A DNA stretch of 64,000 nt, from NCBI GenBank assembly GCA_014879535.1, contig JACSRX010000042.1:1-64000 (forward strand), read 5' to 3'. The notes beneath the pieces were generated by a model. The model searched no databases, was not told where the DNA came from, and worked only from the letters and a program-made list of their open reading frames with translations. A program made the translations under genes and the position numbers. Origin of the DNA: Chthoniobacterales bacterium. Lineage in GTDB: Bacteria; Verrucomicrobiota; Verrucomicrobiia; Chthoniobacterales; JACTMZ01. Position 1 is the first letter of the stretch. Each line of letters starts with the position of its first letter. Below, piece after piece: positions 1 to 7,635 of the stretch.

Positions 1-766
1 TCCAACTCACCTTTTTGCCGGTGGGCGGGGTGTCGGGGATGGGCGGAACCGGGCGGTTGAAGGTCGCGGCGATGGCCGCGGCAAGGTCGGCGCGGCGGGA
101 CGGAGTGTCGTCCACGGCATTGAAGATGCCGGGGAGGCGTTCGCTTCCGACATGGAAGAGGGCGCGGGCGGCGTCGTCGCGGTGGATGAGGTTGATGAAG
201 GCATCCGGCGCACCTTGGGTCAGCGGCTCGCCTGAGAGCACGGCCTCGATGAATCGCGCGCGTCCGGGGCCGTAGATCCCGCCGAGACGGACGACGGCGC
301 CACGGGATTCGAGCGCCAGACGCTCGGCTTCCAGAAGAACATCGCCGGTGGGGGTGCCGCCGACGGGGGAATCTTCCGTGACGCAGGAGCCGTCGTTTTG
401 CGGATAGACCGACGTGCTGCCTGTGAAGACGGTGAAGCGCGGGGAGAAAATATCGAGAAGGCTCCGCAGGGTTTCGACGTAGGTCACGCGGTAGGCGGCG
501 GCATCGCGGCCTCCGTGTCCGCTCAGGCAATGGATGAGCACGTCGGGGCGTCCTGTTTTGTCGGACATCGCGCGAAGCCGGTCGGGATCGGCGGCATCGG
601 CGGCAAAGACGGGGTAAGGTTTGCCTTCGAGGCGTTTGGCGGAGGCGTCACTGGAGACGAGGGCGGTGACATCCCATCCGTCGGTGCAAAAAAATTCCGC
701 GCATCGCTCGCCGGTGTATCCGCAGCCGGCGAGCAGGATGCGCGGATGTTGAGTGTCTTTGCTCAG
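1..766 (-). CDS. NAD-dependent epimerase/dehydratase (SDR, YeeZ-like), 3' end cut by window
   Basis: This frame is missing from the ORF track because it runs off the window and has no early ATG. Translating the minus strand gives an extended SDR protein. The N-terminal Rossmann motif is RILLAGCGYTGERC, followed by HCLSGHGG, TGSTSVYPQ and RLGGIYGPGR (the Y of a degenerate YxxxK region is not clear). This matches YeeZ-like nucleoside-sugar epimerases. The only in-frame start near the N-terminus is a CTG overlapping the rpsU stop codon, so translation is probably coupled to rpsU from a non-ATG codon. The first in-frame ATG lies far inside the Rossmann fold. The substrate is unknown. The family assignment is fairly safe; the start is uncertain. 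Confidence 0.7.
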   Translation of the reverse strand, partial: MSKDTQHPRILLAGCGYTGERCAEFFCTDGWDVTALVSSDASAKRLEGKPYPVFAADAADPDRLRAMSDKTGRPDVLIHCLSGHGGRDAAAYRVTYVETLRSLLDIFSPRFTVFTGSTSVYPQNDGSCVTEDSPVGGTPTGDVLLEAERLALESRGAVVRLGGIYGPGRARFIEAVLSGEPLTQGAPDAFINLIHRDDAARALFHVGSERLPGIFNAVDDTPSRRADLAAAIAATFNRPVPPIPDTPPTGKKVSW

Positions 767-960
767 GAAACGTTGAAGCGGAACTTCATTTTGGCGCGTT
801 TGGCGTTGGCTTTCGCTTTGCGGCGCGTTTTCTGCGTCGGTGTCTCGAAAGCGCGCAGGCGGCGCACTTCGTCCATGATTCCTTCGGAGTCCAATTTCGC
901 TTTCAAGCGCTTGATGGCGCGATCGATCGACTCTCCTTTTCTGACGATGACTTCGGGCAT
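763..960 (-). CDS. rpsU: 30S ribosomal protein S21
   Basis: This 65-residue basic protein begins MPEVIVRKGESIDRAIKRLK, which is the classic S21 start, and continues with the Arg/Lys-rich tail (KTRRKAKANAKRAK). S21 is a small-subunit protein that helps base pairing between the 16S anti-SD region and the mRNA. The length is normal for the family. An AAAGGA element lies about 12 bases upstream of the ATG. Its stop codon overlaps a possible CTG start of the downstream epimerase-like gene, which suggests the two are cotranscribed. Confidence 0.95.
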   Translation of the reverse strand: MPEVIVRKGESIDRAIKRLKAKLDSEGIMDEVRRLRAFETPTQKTRRKAKANAKRAKMKFRFNVS

Positions 961-1077
961 TAGTTATTCACATCCTTTCTATGCATGTCCGTATGTGGGC
1001 TTAAAGGGTAGGGGCGGCGGCCGAGGGGCGTCAAATGATTCTTTTATCCATTGAAAATCAATGGATTACAAATAATC

Positions 1078-1108
1078 TGACCCCCAAACAGGCGTTTCAG
1101 AGGGGTCA
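1078..1108 (-). terminator. Hairpin at the secDF stop codon
   Basis: On the minus strand TGACCCC is followed 17 bases later by GGGGGTCA and then GATTATTT. This gives a 7-8 bp stem whose 5' arm contains the secDF TGA stop. The A/T-rich tail supports a Rho-independent terminator, although the T tract is imperfect. A second small inverted repeat (CCATTGA/TCAATGG, about 1048-1064) follows. Confidence 0.45.
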
Positions 1109-3424
1109 GGTCGTCCGGGTTTCGGGGTCCCCGAGCACCTCGCGGCGGATGCTGCGTCCGGTGCGCTGTGTCCACCAGAGCACGATGGGCGCGGCGACGA
1201 AGATGGAGGAGTAGGTTCCCACGGCGACGCCGATGAGGATGGCGAGCGCGAAGTCGCTGAGCACGGTGCCTCCGAGGAAAAAGAGGGCGGCCGTGGCGAG
1301 AAGCGTCGTTCCGCCGGTGAGGATCGTGCGGCCGAGGGTCTCGTTGATGCAGGCGTTCATGACTTCGGTCAGTGTTCCGCGTCTTCCCGCCATGAGCCCT
1401 TCGCGCACACGGTCGAAGACGACGATGGTGTCGTTGATCGAATAGCCCGCGATGGTGAGCACGGCGCCGACCATGACGAGCGAGATCTCGCGTCCGAGCA
1501 TGGAGAAGACGCCGACGGTGATGATCACGTCGTGGAGGAGGGCGAGGATGGCGCCGAGGGCGAAGGAGAACTCGAAGCGGACAGTGACGTAGATGAGGAT
1601 GCCGATCATCCCCAAGGCGAGGGCGAACAGCGAGCGGCCGGCGAGTTCCTTGCCGACACGCGGGCCGACAGTGTCGTTCTGCTGCACGCTCCAACCGGCA
1701 TCCGGGAGGTCCTGTTGCAGTTGTCCGATGATCTGGGAGGCGGTGTTGAATCGGCCTTGGATGGTGATGAGTTCGTGGCCCTGGTCTTCCGAGCGTTGGA
1801 TTTCACTGTCGCCCATGCCGATCTTGTCCAGCGACGAGCGCACGTCGGCGAGGGGCACCTCCTGCTTTGTGCCCAGGACGATGAGGTCGCCGCCCGTGAA
1901 GTCGATGCCGAAGTTCTTTTCCCCGCGGAAGGCGAAGAACCCGACCGAGGCGAGGAGCACGAGGGAGGAAAGGGTCAGCACGACGCGGCGGTGGCGGAGG
2001 AAATCGATGCTTCGCGAGGGGATCCAGTTGAGCATCCGGAGCTTCTTGAGCCCGAAGTTCTCCAGCATCCAACCGAATGCCACATGGGTGAACAGGAGCG
2101 CGGAGAACATCGAGGCCACGATGCCCAAAGTGAGCGTGATGGCGAATCCCTTCACCGGGCCGGTGGCCTGCCAGAAGAGGATGGCCGAGGTGATGAGGGT
2201 CGTGACGTTGGCGTCGAAAATGGCCGAGAAGGCCTTGTCGTAGGCGGAGTGGATGGCGGTGCCCAGCGACTTGCCGGCCGCCAGTTCCTCGCGCAACCGC
2301 TCGAAAATGAGCACGTTGGCATCCACGGCCATGCCGATCGTGAGGATGATGCCCGCGATGCCGGGCAGCGTGAGGACGAATCCGAACATGCACATCGCCC
2401 CGAAGAGGAGCACGATGTTCACGCCGAGGGCCAGGCACGCCACGAGTCCCGCGAGGCGGTAATAGAGAAGCACGAAGGCCACCGTGAGGCACAGCCCGAG
2501 GATGCCGGCACCGACGCCGCTCTTGATGGAGTCCGCGCCGAGCGACGCGGAAACGCTGCGCACTTCCTCGACTTGGACGGGGGTGCGCAGCGGGTTCTCG
2601 AGCACGCTGGCGAGGTTGCGGGCTTCCTGGTCACTGAAGCGCCCGGTGATGACCGCCTGACCGCCATAGATCGGCTGGCGGATGCTCGGGGCGCTCTGCA
2701 CTTCGCCATCGAGCAGGATGGCGAGGCGCTGGCCGACATTGCCGGCGGTGAGGTCGCCGAACATTTTCGCGCCGTCACCGTCGAGTTTCATGGCCACGCC
2801 GTAGCCCTGCACATCGTAGAAGGCGTTGGCGGAGGTGACATGCTCGCCGGTGAGGTCCGGTCTCTGCTTCACGAGGAGGCGGAAGGTCTTTTCGCGGCCT
2901 TCGATCTTGTCCGTGTATTCCTTCACCGCGTATCCGGGGGGCAGCACGCCGGTGCCGCCGTCCACCTGGGCAAGGATCGACTCGCTTTGCGGGTGGACCA
3001 TGGAGAACTCGAGTTTCGCCACGCGCTGGAGCTGCTCCTTGGTCTGGGCGAGTTGCGCGGTGTCGAGCCCGGGAATCTGCACGAGGATGCTGTCGGCCCC
3101 CTGGGAGGTGATGATGGGTTCGCTCACGCCGAACTGGTCCACGCGCTTGCGGATGACCTCGATGGCCTGATCGAGCGTGGCGGGGGTGATGCCCTCGCCG
3201 GTTTCGTCCACGAGGCGCAGGAGGAAGGACGTGCCGCCGCGCAGGTCGAGGCCGAGGCGGATCTTCTGGGCGGGCGGAATGATGGCCTCGAGGCAGAAGC
3301 TGACGAGGAACACGGTGAGGACGAGGCCGATGGTGCGCTTGCGCAGCGAGTAGTCGGTGAAGAAATACCAGATCAGCAGGCTGAGAAGGAGCAGGCCGGC
3401 GAAGAATGTCAGTGTGGGGCTCAT
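1106..3424 (-). CDS. secDF: Protein translocase subunit SecDF (fused SecD-SecF)
   Basis: This 772-residue protein joins SecD and SecF in one chain, an arrangement known from several phyla. The RND-type membrane protein uses the proton-motive force to pull exported proteins through SecYEG. The SecD half shows the N-terminal helix, the P1 head (KIRLGLDLRGGTSFLLR) and the membrane block with GMAVDANVLIFERLREEL. The SecF half begins near residue 470 with FGIDFTGGDLIVLG and ends in the second membrane block (GYSINDTIVVFDRVREG). The D/R-containing motifs of both blocks are intact. It lies downstream of yajC in the same direction, the usual Sec accessory order. A hairpin overlaps the stop codon. Confidence 0.96.
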   Translation of the reverse strand: MSPTLTFFAGLLLLSLLIWYFFTDYSLRKRTIGLVLTVFLVSFCLEAIIPPAQKIRLGLDLRGGTSFLLRLVDETGEGITPATLDQAIEVIRKRVDQFGVSEPIITSQGADSILVQIPGLDTAQLAQTKEQLQRVAKLEFSMVHPQSESILAQVDGGTGVLPPGYAVKEYTDKIEGREKTFRLLVKQRPDLTGEHVTSANAFYDVQGYGVAMKLDGDGAKMFGDLTAGNVGQRLAILLDGEVQSAPSIRQPIYGGQAVITGRFSDQEARNLASVLENPLRTPVQVEEVRSVSASLGADSIKSGVGAGILGLCLTVAFVLLYYRLAGLVACLALGVNIVLLFGAMCMFGFVLTLPGIAGIILTIGMAVDANVLIFERLREELAAGKSLGTAIHSAYDKAFSAIFDANVTTLITSAILFWQATGPVKGFAITLTLGIVASMFSALLFTHVAFGWMLENFGLKKLRMLNWIPSRSIDFLRHRRVVLTLSSLVLLASVGFFAFRGEKNFGIDFTGGDLIVLGTKQEVPLADVRSSLDKIGMGDSEIQRSEDQGHELITIQGRFNTASQIIGQLQQDLPDAGWSVQQNDTVGPRVGKELAGRSLFALALGMIGILIYVTVRFEFSFALGAILALLHDVIITVGVFSMLGREISLVMVGAVLTIAGYSINDTIVVFDRVREGLMAGRRGTLTEVMNACINETLGRTILTGGTTLLATAALFFLGGTVLSDFALAILIGVAVGTYSSIFVAAPIVLWWTQRTGRSIRREVLGDPETRTT

Positions 3425-3461
3425 GCGATGAAGGGGGCCGCGTGTCGGCGGCGGACGGGGT

Positions 3462-3785
3462 TCAGGAGTTTTCGGCGGCTTTCGACACCGTGACGACGGC
3501 GGCTTTGTCCATCTCGATCTTCACGTTGTCGGCGACCTTCAGGAGGATGGTCGCCTCCTTGACGTTGGCGACGATGCCGTGGATCCCGCCGCTGGTGATG
3601 ACTTTGTCGCCGGTCTTGACGCCGGCCACGAGCTGCTGGTGCTCCTTCTGCTTTTTCTGCTGCGGCCGGATGAGAAGGAAGTAGAAGAGAACCGCGATGA
3701 TGATGAGCGGCAGGAACTGGAAAAGGACCGGTGGCTGCGCGGGGGCGCCGGGTGCCGCATCGGCAAGGCAAATCAGAAATTCCAT
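3462..3785 (-). CDS. yajC: Preprotein translocase subunit YajC
   Basis: The listed ORF is longer, but the YajC protein starts at the internal ATG giving MEFLICLADAAPG (107 residues, normal for YajC). It has one transmembrane helix (FLPLIIIAVLFYFLLIRPQQKKQKEHQ) with the family-typical RPQQKKQKEH after the helix, then the small cytoplasmic domain (GDKVITSGGIHGIVANV). YajC associates with SecDF in the inner membrane. It is encoded 37 bases upstream of secDF and is likely cotranscribed. It is divergent from purC. Confidence 0.93.
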   Translation of the reverse strand: MEFLICLADAAPGAPAQPPVLFQFLPLIIIAVLFYFLLIRPQQKKQKEHQQLVAGVKTGDKVITSGGIHGIVANVKEATILLKVADNVKIEMDKAAVVTVSKAAENS

Positions 3786-3850
3786 AGAACCGGGCAGGCT
3801 AGGCCAGCCCCGGCGCGGTTCCAAGGAATTTGCGGCCGCGGTGTTTGGGC

Positions 3851-3879
3851 TTTGCCCGGAGGGGGGCACGCGTTAGTAA
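3851..3879 (+). promoter_or_regulatory. Predicted purC promoter, near-leaderless
   Basis: The -35-like TTTGCC is separated by 17 bases from the -10-like TAGTAA. The -10 ends 10 bases before the purC ATG and no Shine-Dalgarno sequence intervenes. If it is used, the mRNA leader would be only about 3-4 bases. This is pattern recognition only. Confidence 0.4.
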
Positions 3880-3889
3880 GCTGCCCCGG

Positions 3890-4768
3890 ATGACGTCGCT
3901 TCAGCTTCCCGGTTGGGAATTGGTCCATCGCGGCAAGGTCCGCGAGGTCTATGCGTCGGCCGACCGGGTCCTCTTGGTGGCCTCCGACCGGCTGTCCGCA
4001 TTCGACTGCGTGCTGCCGGACCCGATTCCGGGGAAGGGGGCGATCCTGACGGCGCTGTCGGCCTTCTGGTTCCAGCGGCTGGATTTCGTGCCGAATCATT
4101 TCCTGTCGGCGGATTTCGCCCAATTTCCGGCCGAGTTGAAGCCGTTCGAGGAGGAGTTGGCCGGTCGGACCACGCTTGCGAGGCGCACGCGGCCGTTGCC
4201 TGTCGAGTGCGTGGTGCGCGGGTATCTGGCCGGGGCGGCGTGGGAGGAATACCAGGAAAGCGGGACGGCGGGGGGGCATCAGTTGCCGCGCGGCCTGCGC
4301 GAGGCGTCGAAGCTGCCCGAGCCGATCTTCACCCCCGCGACCAAGGCGGCGGCCGGCCACGACGAGCCGATCCCATGGGAGAAGTGCCGCCGGCTGCTGG
4401 GCGACGAGACGGCGCATGCGGTGCGCGAGGCAAGTTTCGAGGTTTACGATTACGGGCGTGCGCAGGCCGAGCGTGCCGGGGTGATCGTGGCGGACACCAA
4501 GCTGGAGTTCGGGCTGTTGGACGAGGAACTGGTGCTCATCGACGAATGCCTCACGCCGGATTCCTCGCGGTTCTGGCCGGCCGACCGCTGGGAGCCGGGG
4601 CGCACGCCGCCGAGTTTCGACAAGCAGTTCGTGCGCGACTACCTCACGCAGGCGGGGTGGAACAGGCAACCGCCGGCCCCGCACCTGCCGCCGGAAATCA
4701 TCGCGCAGACCGCGGAAAAATATCGCGAGGCCTACGAGCGTCTGGCCCTGCCGAGGCGTCCTGTGTGA
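3890..4768 (+). CDS. purC: Phosphoribosylaminoimidazole-succinocarboxamide synthase (SAICAR synthetase)
   Basis: The enzyme joins CAIR and aspartate with ATP in purine synthesis. The start is the ATG giving MTSLQLPGWELVHRGKVREVY; the longer ORF upstream would read through the promoter region. GKVREVY and ASDRLSAFD are the diagnostic nucleotide/CAIR-binding motifs, and IIVADTKLEFG-like sequence (VIVADTKLEFG) and the SRFW segment follow. At 292 residues it is the longer (yeast/ADE1-like) form of the family. The stop codon overlaps the GTG start of the recombinase gene, so the two genes are translationally coupled. Confidence 0.95.
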   Translation: MTSLQLPGWELVHRGKVREVYASADRVLLVASDRLSAFDCVLPDPIPGKGAILTALSAFWFQRLDFVPNHFLSADFAQFPAELKPFEEELAGRTTLARRTRPLPVECVVRGYLAGAAWEEYQESGTAGGHQLPRGLREASKLPEPIFTPATKAAAGHDEPIPWEKCRRLLGDETAHAVREASFEVYDYGRAQAERAGVIVADTKLEFGLLDEELVLIDECLTPDSSRFWPADRWEPGRTPPSFDKQFVRDYLTQAGWNRQPPAPHLPPEIIAQTAEKYREAYERLALPRRPV

Positions 4769-5661
4769 GCGAGCGGATCGACCAGTTCATCCTTTACCTC
4801 GCGACGGAGCGGGGGCTCTCGACCAATTACCAGCTGAGCACGCGCGCGTCGTTGGAGCTTTTTGCGCGGTGGTTCACGGAACACGCTCCGGGCGCCGGGT
4901 GGACCGACGTGACGCCCGATCAGATCGGCGCATTCCTCGGGGCGAGGAAGCAGGCGGGTGCCGCTGCGGCGACGATCAAGCTGCACGCCGTGGCCCTGCG
5001 CATCTTCTTCCGGCACCAAGTCGGGAACGGGCGCCTCGAAAAGGATCCGACCGAGTTCCTCACGCTGCCCAAGATCGAGAGGTATCTTCCCGAGACGCTT
5101 GCGGTGCCGGAGGTGGAAAGGCTCCTTGCTGCGGCGGCGGGGGGAACCCCGCTGGAATTGCGGGACCGTGCGATTGTCGAATTGCTCTACGCCAGCGGAC
5201 TGCGTGTCTCGGAGTTGTGCGGGGCGCGCCTGGAGAATCTCGATCTCGAACAGGGCTTCATCCGCGTCGTCGGCAAGGGCAACAAGCAGAGGTTGGTGCC
5301 CGTGGGGTCCGGTGCCCGCGAGGCCCTCGAACGCTATCTGCAGACCGGGCGTCCGGCCTTGGTCGGAAAGCGCACCGGGGCCGAAGTCTTCCTCTCGGTG
5401 CGGGGGCGCAAGCTGACCAACCAGCGCATCTGGCAGCTGCTCAACGAGCTCGCGGGCCGTGCGGGGTTGGACAAGAAAATCCATCCGCACATGCTGCGCC
5501 ACTCGTTTGCAACCCATCTGCTCGAGGGGGGCGCCGATCTCCGCGTCATCCAGGAACTGCTCGGCCATTCGGACATTTCGACCACGCAGATCTACACGCA
5601 CGTGAACTCGCGGCAGCTGCACAAGGCGCACCGTCAGTTCCATCCCCGGGCGAAGGGGTGA
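4765..5661 (+). CDS. xerD: Tyrosine recombinase XerC/XerD family
   Basis: The true start is the GTG overlapping the purC stop (VSERIDQFILYLATERG, 298 residues); the 582-residue ORF in the track is an upstream extension. The N-terminal SAM-like core-binding domain covers about residues 1-90. The catalytic domain carries all tyrosine-recombinase residues: R in ASGLRVSELCG, K in GKGNKQRLVPV, HxxR in HMLRHSFATHLLEGG, then the second H and nucleophile Y in GHSDISTTQIYTHV. Length and motifs fit the chromosome-dimer resolvases acting at dif. XerC and XerD cannot be separated with certainty from this sequence. No dif-like site was identified. Confidence 0.9.
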   Translation: MSERIDQFILYLATERGLSTNYQLSTRASLELFARWFTEHAPGAGWTDVTPDQIGAFLGARKQAGAAAATIKLHAVALRIFFRHQVGNGRLEKDPTEFLTLPKIERYLPETLAVPEVERLLAAAAGGTPLELRDRAIVELLYASGLRVSELCGARLENLDLEQGFIRVVGKGNKQRLVPVGSGAREALERYLQTGRPALVGKRTGAEVFLSVRGRKLTNQRIWQLLNELAGRAGLDKKIHPHMLRHSFATHLLEGGADLRVIQELLGHSDISTTQIYTHVNSRQLHKAHRQFHPRAKG

Positions 5662-5675
5662 CGGGAAGTTGAGGG

Positions 5676-6593
5676 TCAGCGGAAGCTGACTTTCTGGGTG
5701 AACCGTCGCGACGGAGCGTCCTCGTGGCGCTGCAGCAGCTCGAAATCGATCATGCTGTAAACGATGCGTCCGTGGCGGTGCAGGAGAGTGCCGCCGGGCA
5801 TCGGGCGCACGATGAGGTGGCGCGGTTTGTTGTCGAGCACGCGGTAGCCGAGCCGGGAGAGGGTCAGGTTGGCCGAGCGGGTGAGGGGGGCGAGGTCGTC
5901 CTTTTTGATCAATCCGCGGTTGAAGGCCTCCTCGGCGTCGATGCCGTCAACCCAGGCGAAGATTTCGAGGTAGTCCCGCTCGATGTCGAGCGAGACGCGG
6001 GCCAGTCCGTTCTCGAACTGCTCGTGCGCCATGGCGCGGAGGTGCGAGCGGAAGATGTCCGGGTGCCGCCCCGTCTGCCAGAGCGGGTATCTCTCGGGCG
6101 GCGAATAGATGGCGAGCGGCACCTTGGTGCGCAGGCGGCGGTCGCCGTGGTTGAAGATGCTGTCGCGCAGCTCGTGGATGAGGCCGAACTCGGCGAAGGG
6201 TCCGAGGAAGCGCGCCGTGGCGATGGCGTCCCGCGGGAGGCTGTCGAGGAAGGCGTCGGGGATGAAGAGCGGGACATCCTGCGCCACGCGGGAGAATTTC
6301 ACGACGAGGTCGCGCGGCGGCTGTCCCGGCGGCGTGCTGCGCACGCGGTAAACCGTCCCGGTGCTCCCGCCGAGCCGCTCGCCGGTGACGGTCAGGTCGC
6401 CGGCATTCCACCACCGCGGCGGCCGCAGGTAATCGAGCCAGTGCCATGCCTGCCAGGTGATGTAAAGTTCGCCGCCGTCGGGCTGGGGGCACAGCGCGTA
6501 GTCCACGCCGAAGAGGCGCGCACGCCGGACCGGCGGAAGGATTTGGAAGGGCGGCCGGTCGCTGTTGCCGGCGGGGGCGCGGTTATTGTCCAC
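5676..6593 (-). CDS. Conserved hypothetical protein, degenerate protein kinase-like fold suspected
   Basis: This 305-residue soluble protein is not one I can name. Several segments look like a eukaryotic-type kinase fold: a glycine-rich stretch (ERLGGSTGTVYRV), a strand with lysine (DLVVKFSR), a catalytic-loop-like RVLDNKPRHLIVRP, and a metal-binding-like YSMIDFELL in place of DFG. The HRD motif is absent, so the resemblance may be structural only. The start is a GTG that overlaps the end of the upstream lipoprotein gene by 11 bases, which suggests coupling. Confidence 0.65.
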   Translation of the reverse strand: MDNNRAPAGNSDRPPFQILPPVRRARLFGVDYALCPQPDGGELYITWQAWHWLDYLRPPRWWNAGDLTVTGERLGGSTGTVYRVRSTPPGQPPRDLVVKFSRVAQDVPLFIPDAFLDSLPRDAIATARFLGPFAEFGLIHELRDSIFNHGDRRLRTKVPLAIYSPPERYPLWQTGRHPDIFRSHLRAMAHEQFENGLARVSLDIERDYLEIFAWVDGIDAEEAFNRGLIKKDDLAPLTRSANLTLSRLGYRVLDNKPRHLIVRPMPGGTLLHRHGRIVYSMIDFELLQRHEDAPSRRFTQKVSFR

Positions 6594-7074
6594 GCAGCAT
6601 GCCGGGGGGCGCCTCGACGAAACCGTAGGGCCCGGGCGCGGCGTTGACGTAGTAGAGGCGGTTGCTGGCCACCTTGCCGCTGGCGGTGTCGAAGATCATG
6701 ACCGGCCTGCCGGTGGTCGGCTTCTCCGCGATGGTGTCCACGAGGATGTAGCGGGGGATGTTCTTGGCACCGCGCTCGTAGGCTTGGGCGACGAGGGTCT
6801 GTCCGCGCTGCTCGGCGAACATCCGCTGGTCCCTGTTCACCTGCATTTTCGAGACGCCGTAACCGAGGGCGCCCGCGCCGGCCGCCGCGCCGAGGGCGAT
6901 GGGAATCGTCGAGCTGGCGGGCACACCGGTGGTGCCGAGGGCGATGCCGGTGGCGGCTCCCGCGAGCCCGGCGGCGAGGAGGGCGTTTTCGCCGGCGGTC
7001 ATGTTCTCGCAGCCGGCCGTTCCCAGGGCGGCCATGACGGCGGCTGATGAGAGAAGGCGCATCGTCTTGTTCAT
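6583..7074 (-). CDS. Putative lipoprotein of unknown function
   Basis: The preferred start is MNKTMRLLSSAAVMAALGTAGCENM, which gives a lipoprotein signal peptide with cleavage before Cys (lipobox LGTAGC). The longer ORF adds seven residues without benefit. The mature part has an Ala/Gly-rich stretch of about 50 residues resembling a glycine-zipper membrane segment (LLAAGLAGAATGIALG...GALGYGV). A soluble domain with RYILVDTIAEKPTTGRPVMIFDT follows. No known family is recognised. It overlaps the start of the kinase-like gene and probably forms a two-gene operon with it. Confidence 0.7.
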   Translation of the reverse strand: MNKTMRLLSSAAVMAALGTAGCENMTAGENALLAAGLAGAATGIALGTTGVPASSTIPIALGAAAGAGALGYGVSKMQVNRDQRMFAEQRGQTLVAQAYERGAKNIPRYILVDTIAEKPTTGRPVMIFDTASGKVASNRLYYVNAAPGPYGFVEAPPGMLRGQ

Positions 7075-7137
7075 GGGGGAATTTACATAGGCCAAGTGGA
7101 GGGCTTGGCAAGTCCGGACCGGCGGCGAGACATCGGC

Positions 7138-7166
7138 TTTTCACGTTTGCGCAAAGCGCGTAGGTT
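7138..7166 (+). promoter_or_regulatory. Predicted promoter, leaderless spacing
   Basis: TTTTCA and TAGGTT are 17 bases apart. The -10 ends six bases before the ATG at 7173, the geometry expected of a leaderless transcript. No Shine-Dalgarno sequence can fit in between. Confidence 0.35.
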
Positions 7167-7172
7167 GCCGGG

Positions 7173-7631
7173 ATGCAATTGTCGGAAGAACACAAGGGGG
7201 CCGTGAAGGCGTGGGTGGCGGAGGGGGCGTCGCTGTCGGATGTGCAGCGGCGCCTGAAGGAGGAATGCGGGGTTGCACTGACGTATCTGGACGTCCGTTT
7301 CCTCGTCGATGACCTCAAGCTTTCCCTGAAGGAGCAACCGAGGCAGAGCGAGGCGGTCGAGCGGTTGGCGGCGGCGAAGGAAATCGGCGAGAGCGAACGC
7401 AGCGACCCTCCGGCGCCCGGCGGAGTGAAGGTCACCATGGACACCATCACCAAGCCCCAAGCACTGGTGAGCGGCAAGGTCACCTTTTCCGACGGCGAGA
7501 CGGCGGACTGGATGCTCGACCAGACCGGGCGTCTCGGTTTGAACCCGTCCAAGCCCGGTTACCGTCCCAGCCAGGCGGACGTGCTTTCCTTCCAGAACGA
7601 ACTGCAGCGCGTCGTGCAGGGGCTGGGCTGA
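7173..7631 (+). CDS. Conserved hypothetical protein
   Basis: This 152-residue protein has an N-terminal helix-turn-helix-like segment (AVKAWVAEGASLSDVQRRLKEECG ... TYLDVRFLVDDLKL) and a C-terminal beta-rich part (ALVSGKVTFSDGETADWMLDQTGRLGL). No signal peptide or membrane segment is seen. The N-terminal part could bind nucleic acid, but no specific family can be named. It is convergent with the pdh operon, ending five bases before the pdhC stop. Confidence 0.7.
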   Translation: MQLSEEHKGAVKAWVAEGASLSDVQRRLKEECGVALTYLDVRFLVDDLKLSLKEQPRQSEAVERLAAAKEIGESERSDPPAPGGVKVTMDTITKPQALVSGKVTFSDGETADWMLDQTGRLGLNPSKPGYRPSQADVLSFQNELQRVVQGLG

Positions 7632-7635
7632 GGAG

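Noticed and set aside
1048-1064. Second terminator hairpin CCATTGA/TCAATGG
   Set aside because: The stem is short with a 3-base loop and no T tract on either strand; noted only within the terminator entry.
1532-3493. A 653-residue plus-strand ORF opposite secDF
   Set aside because: It is an acidic, low-complexity shadow produced by high third-position GC of secDF.
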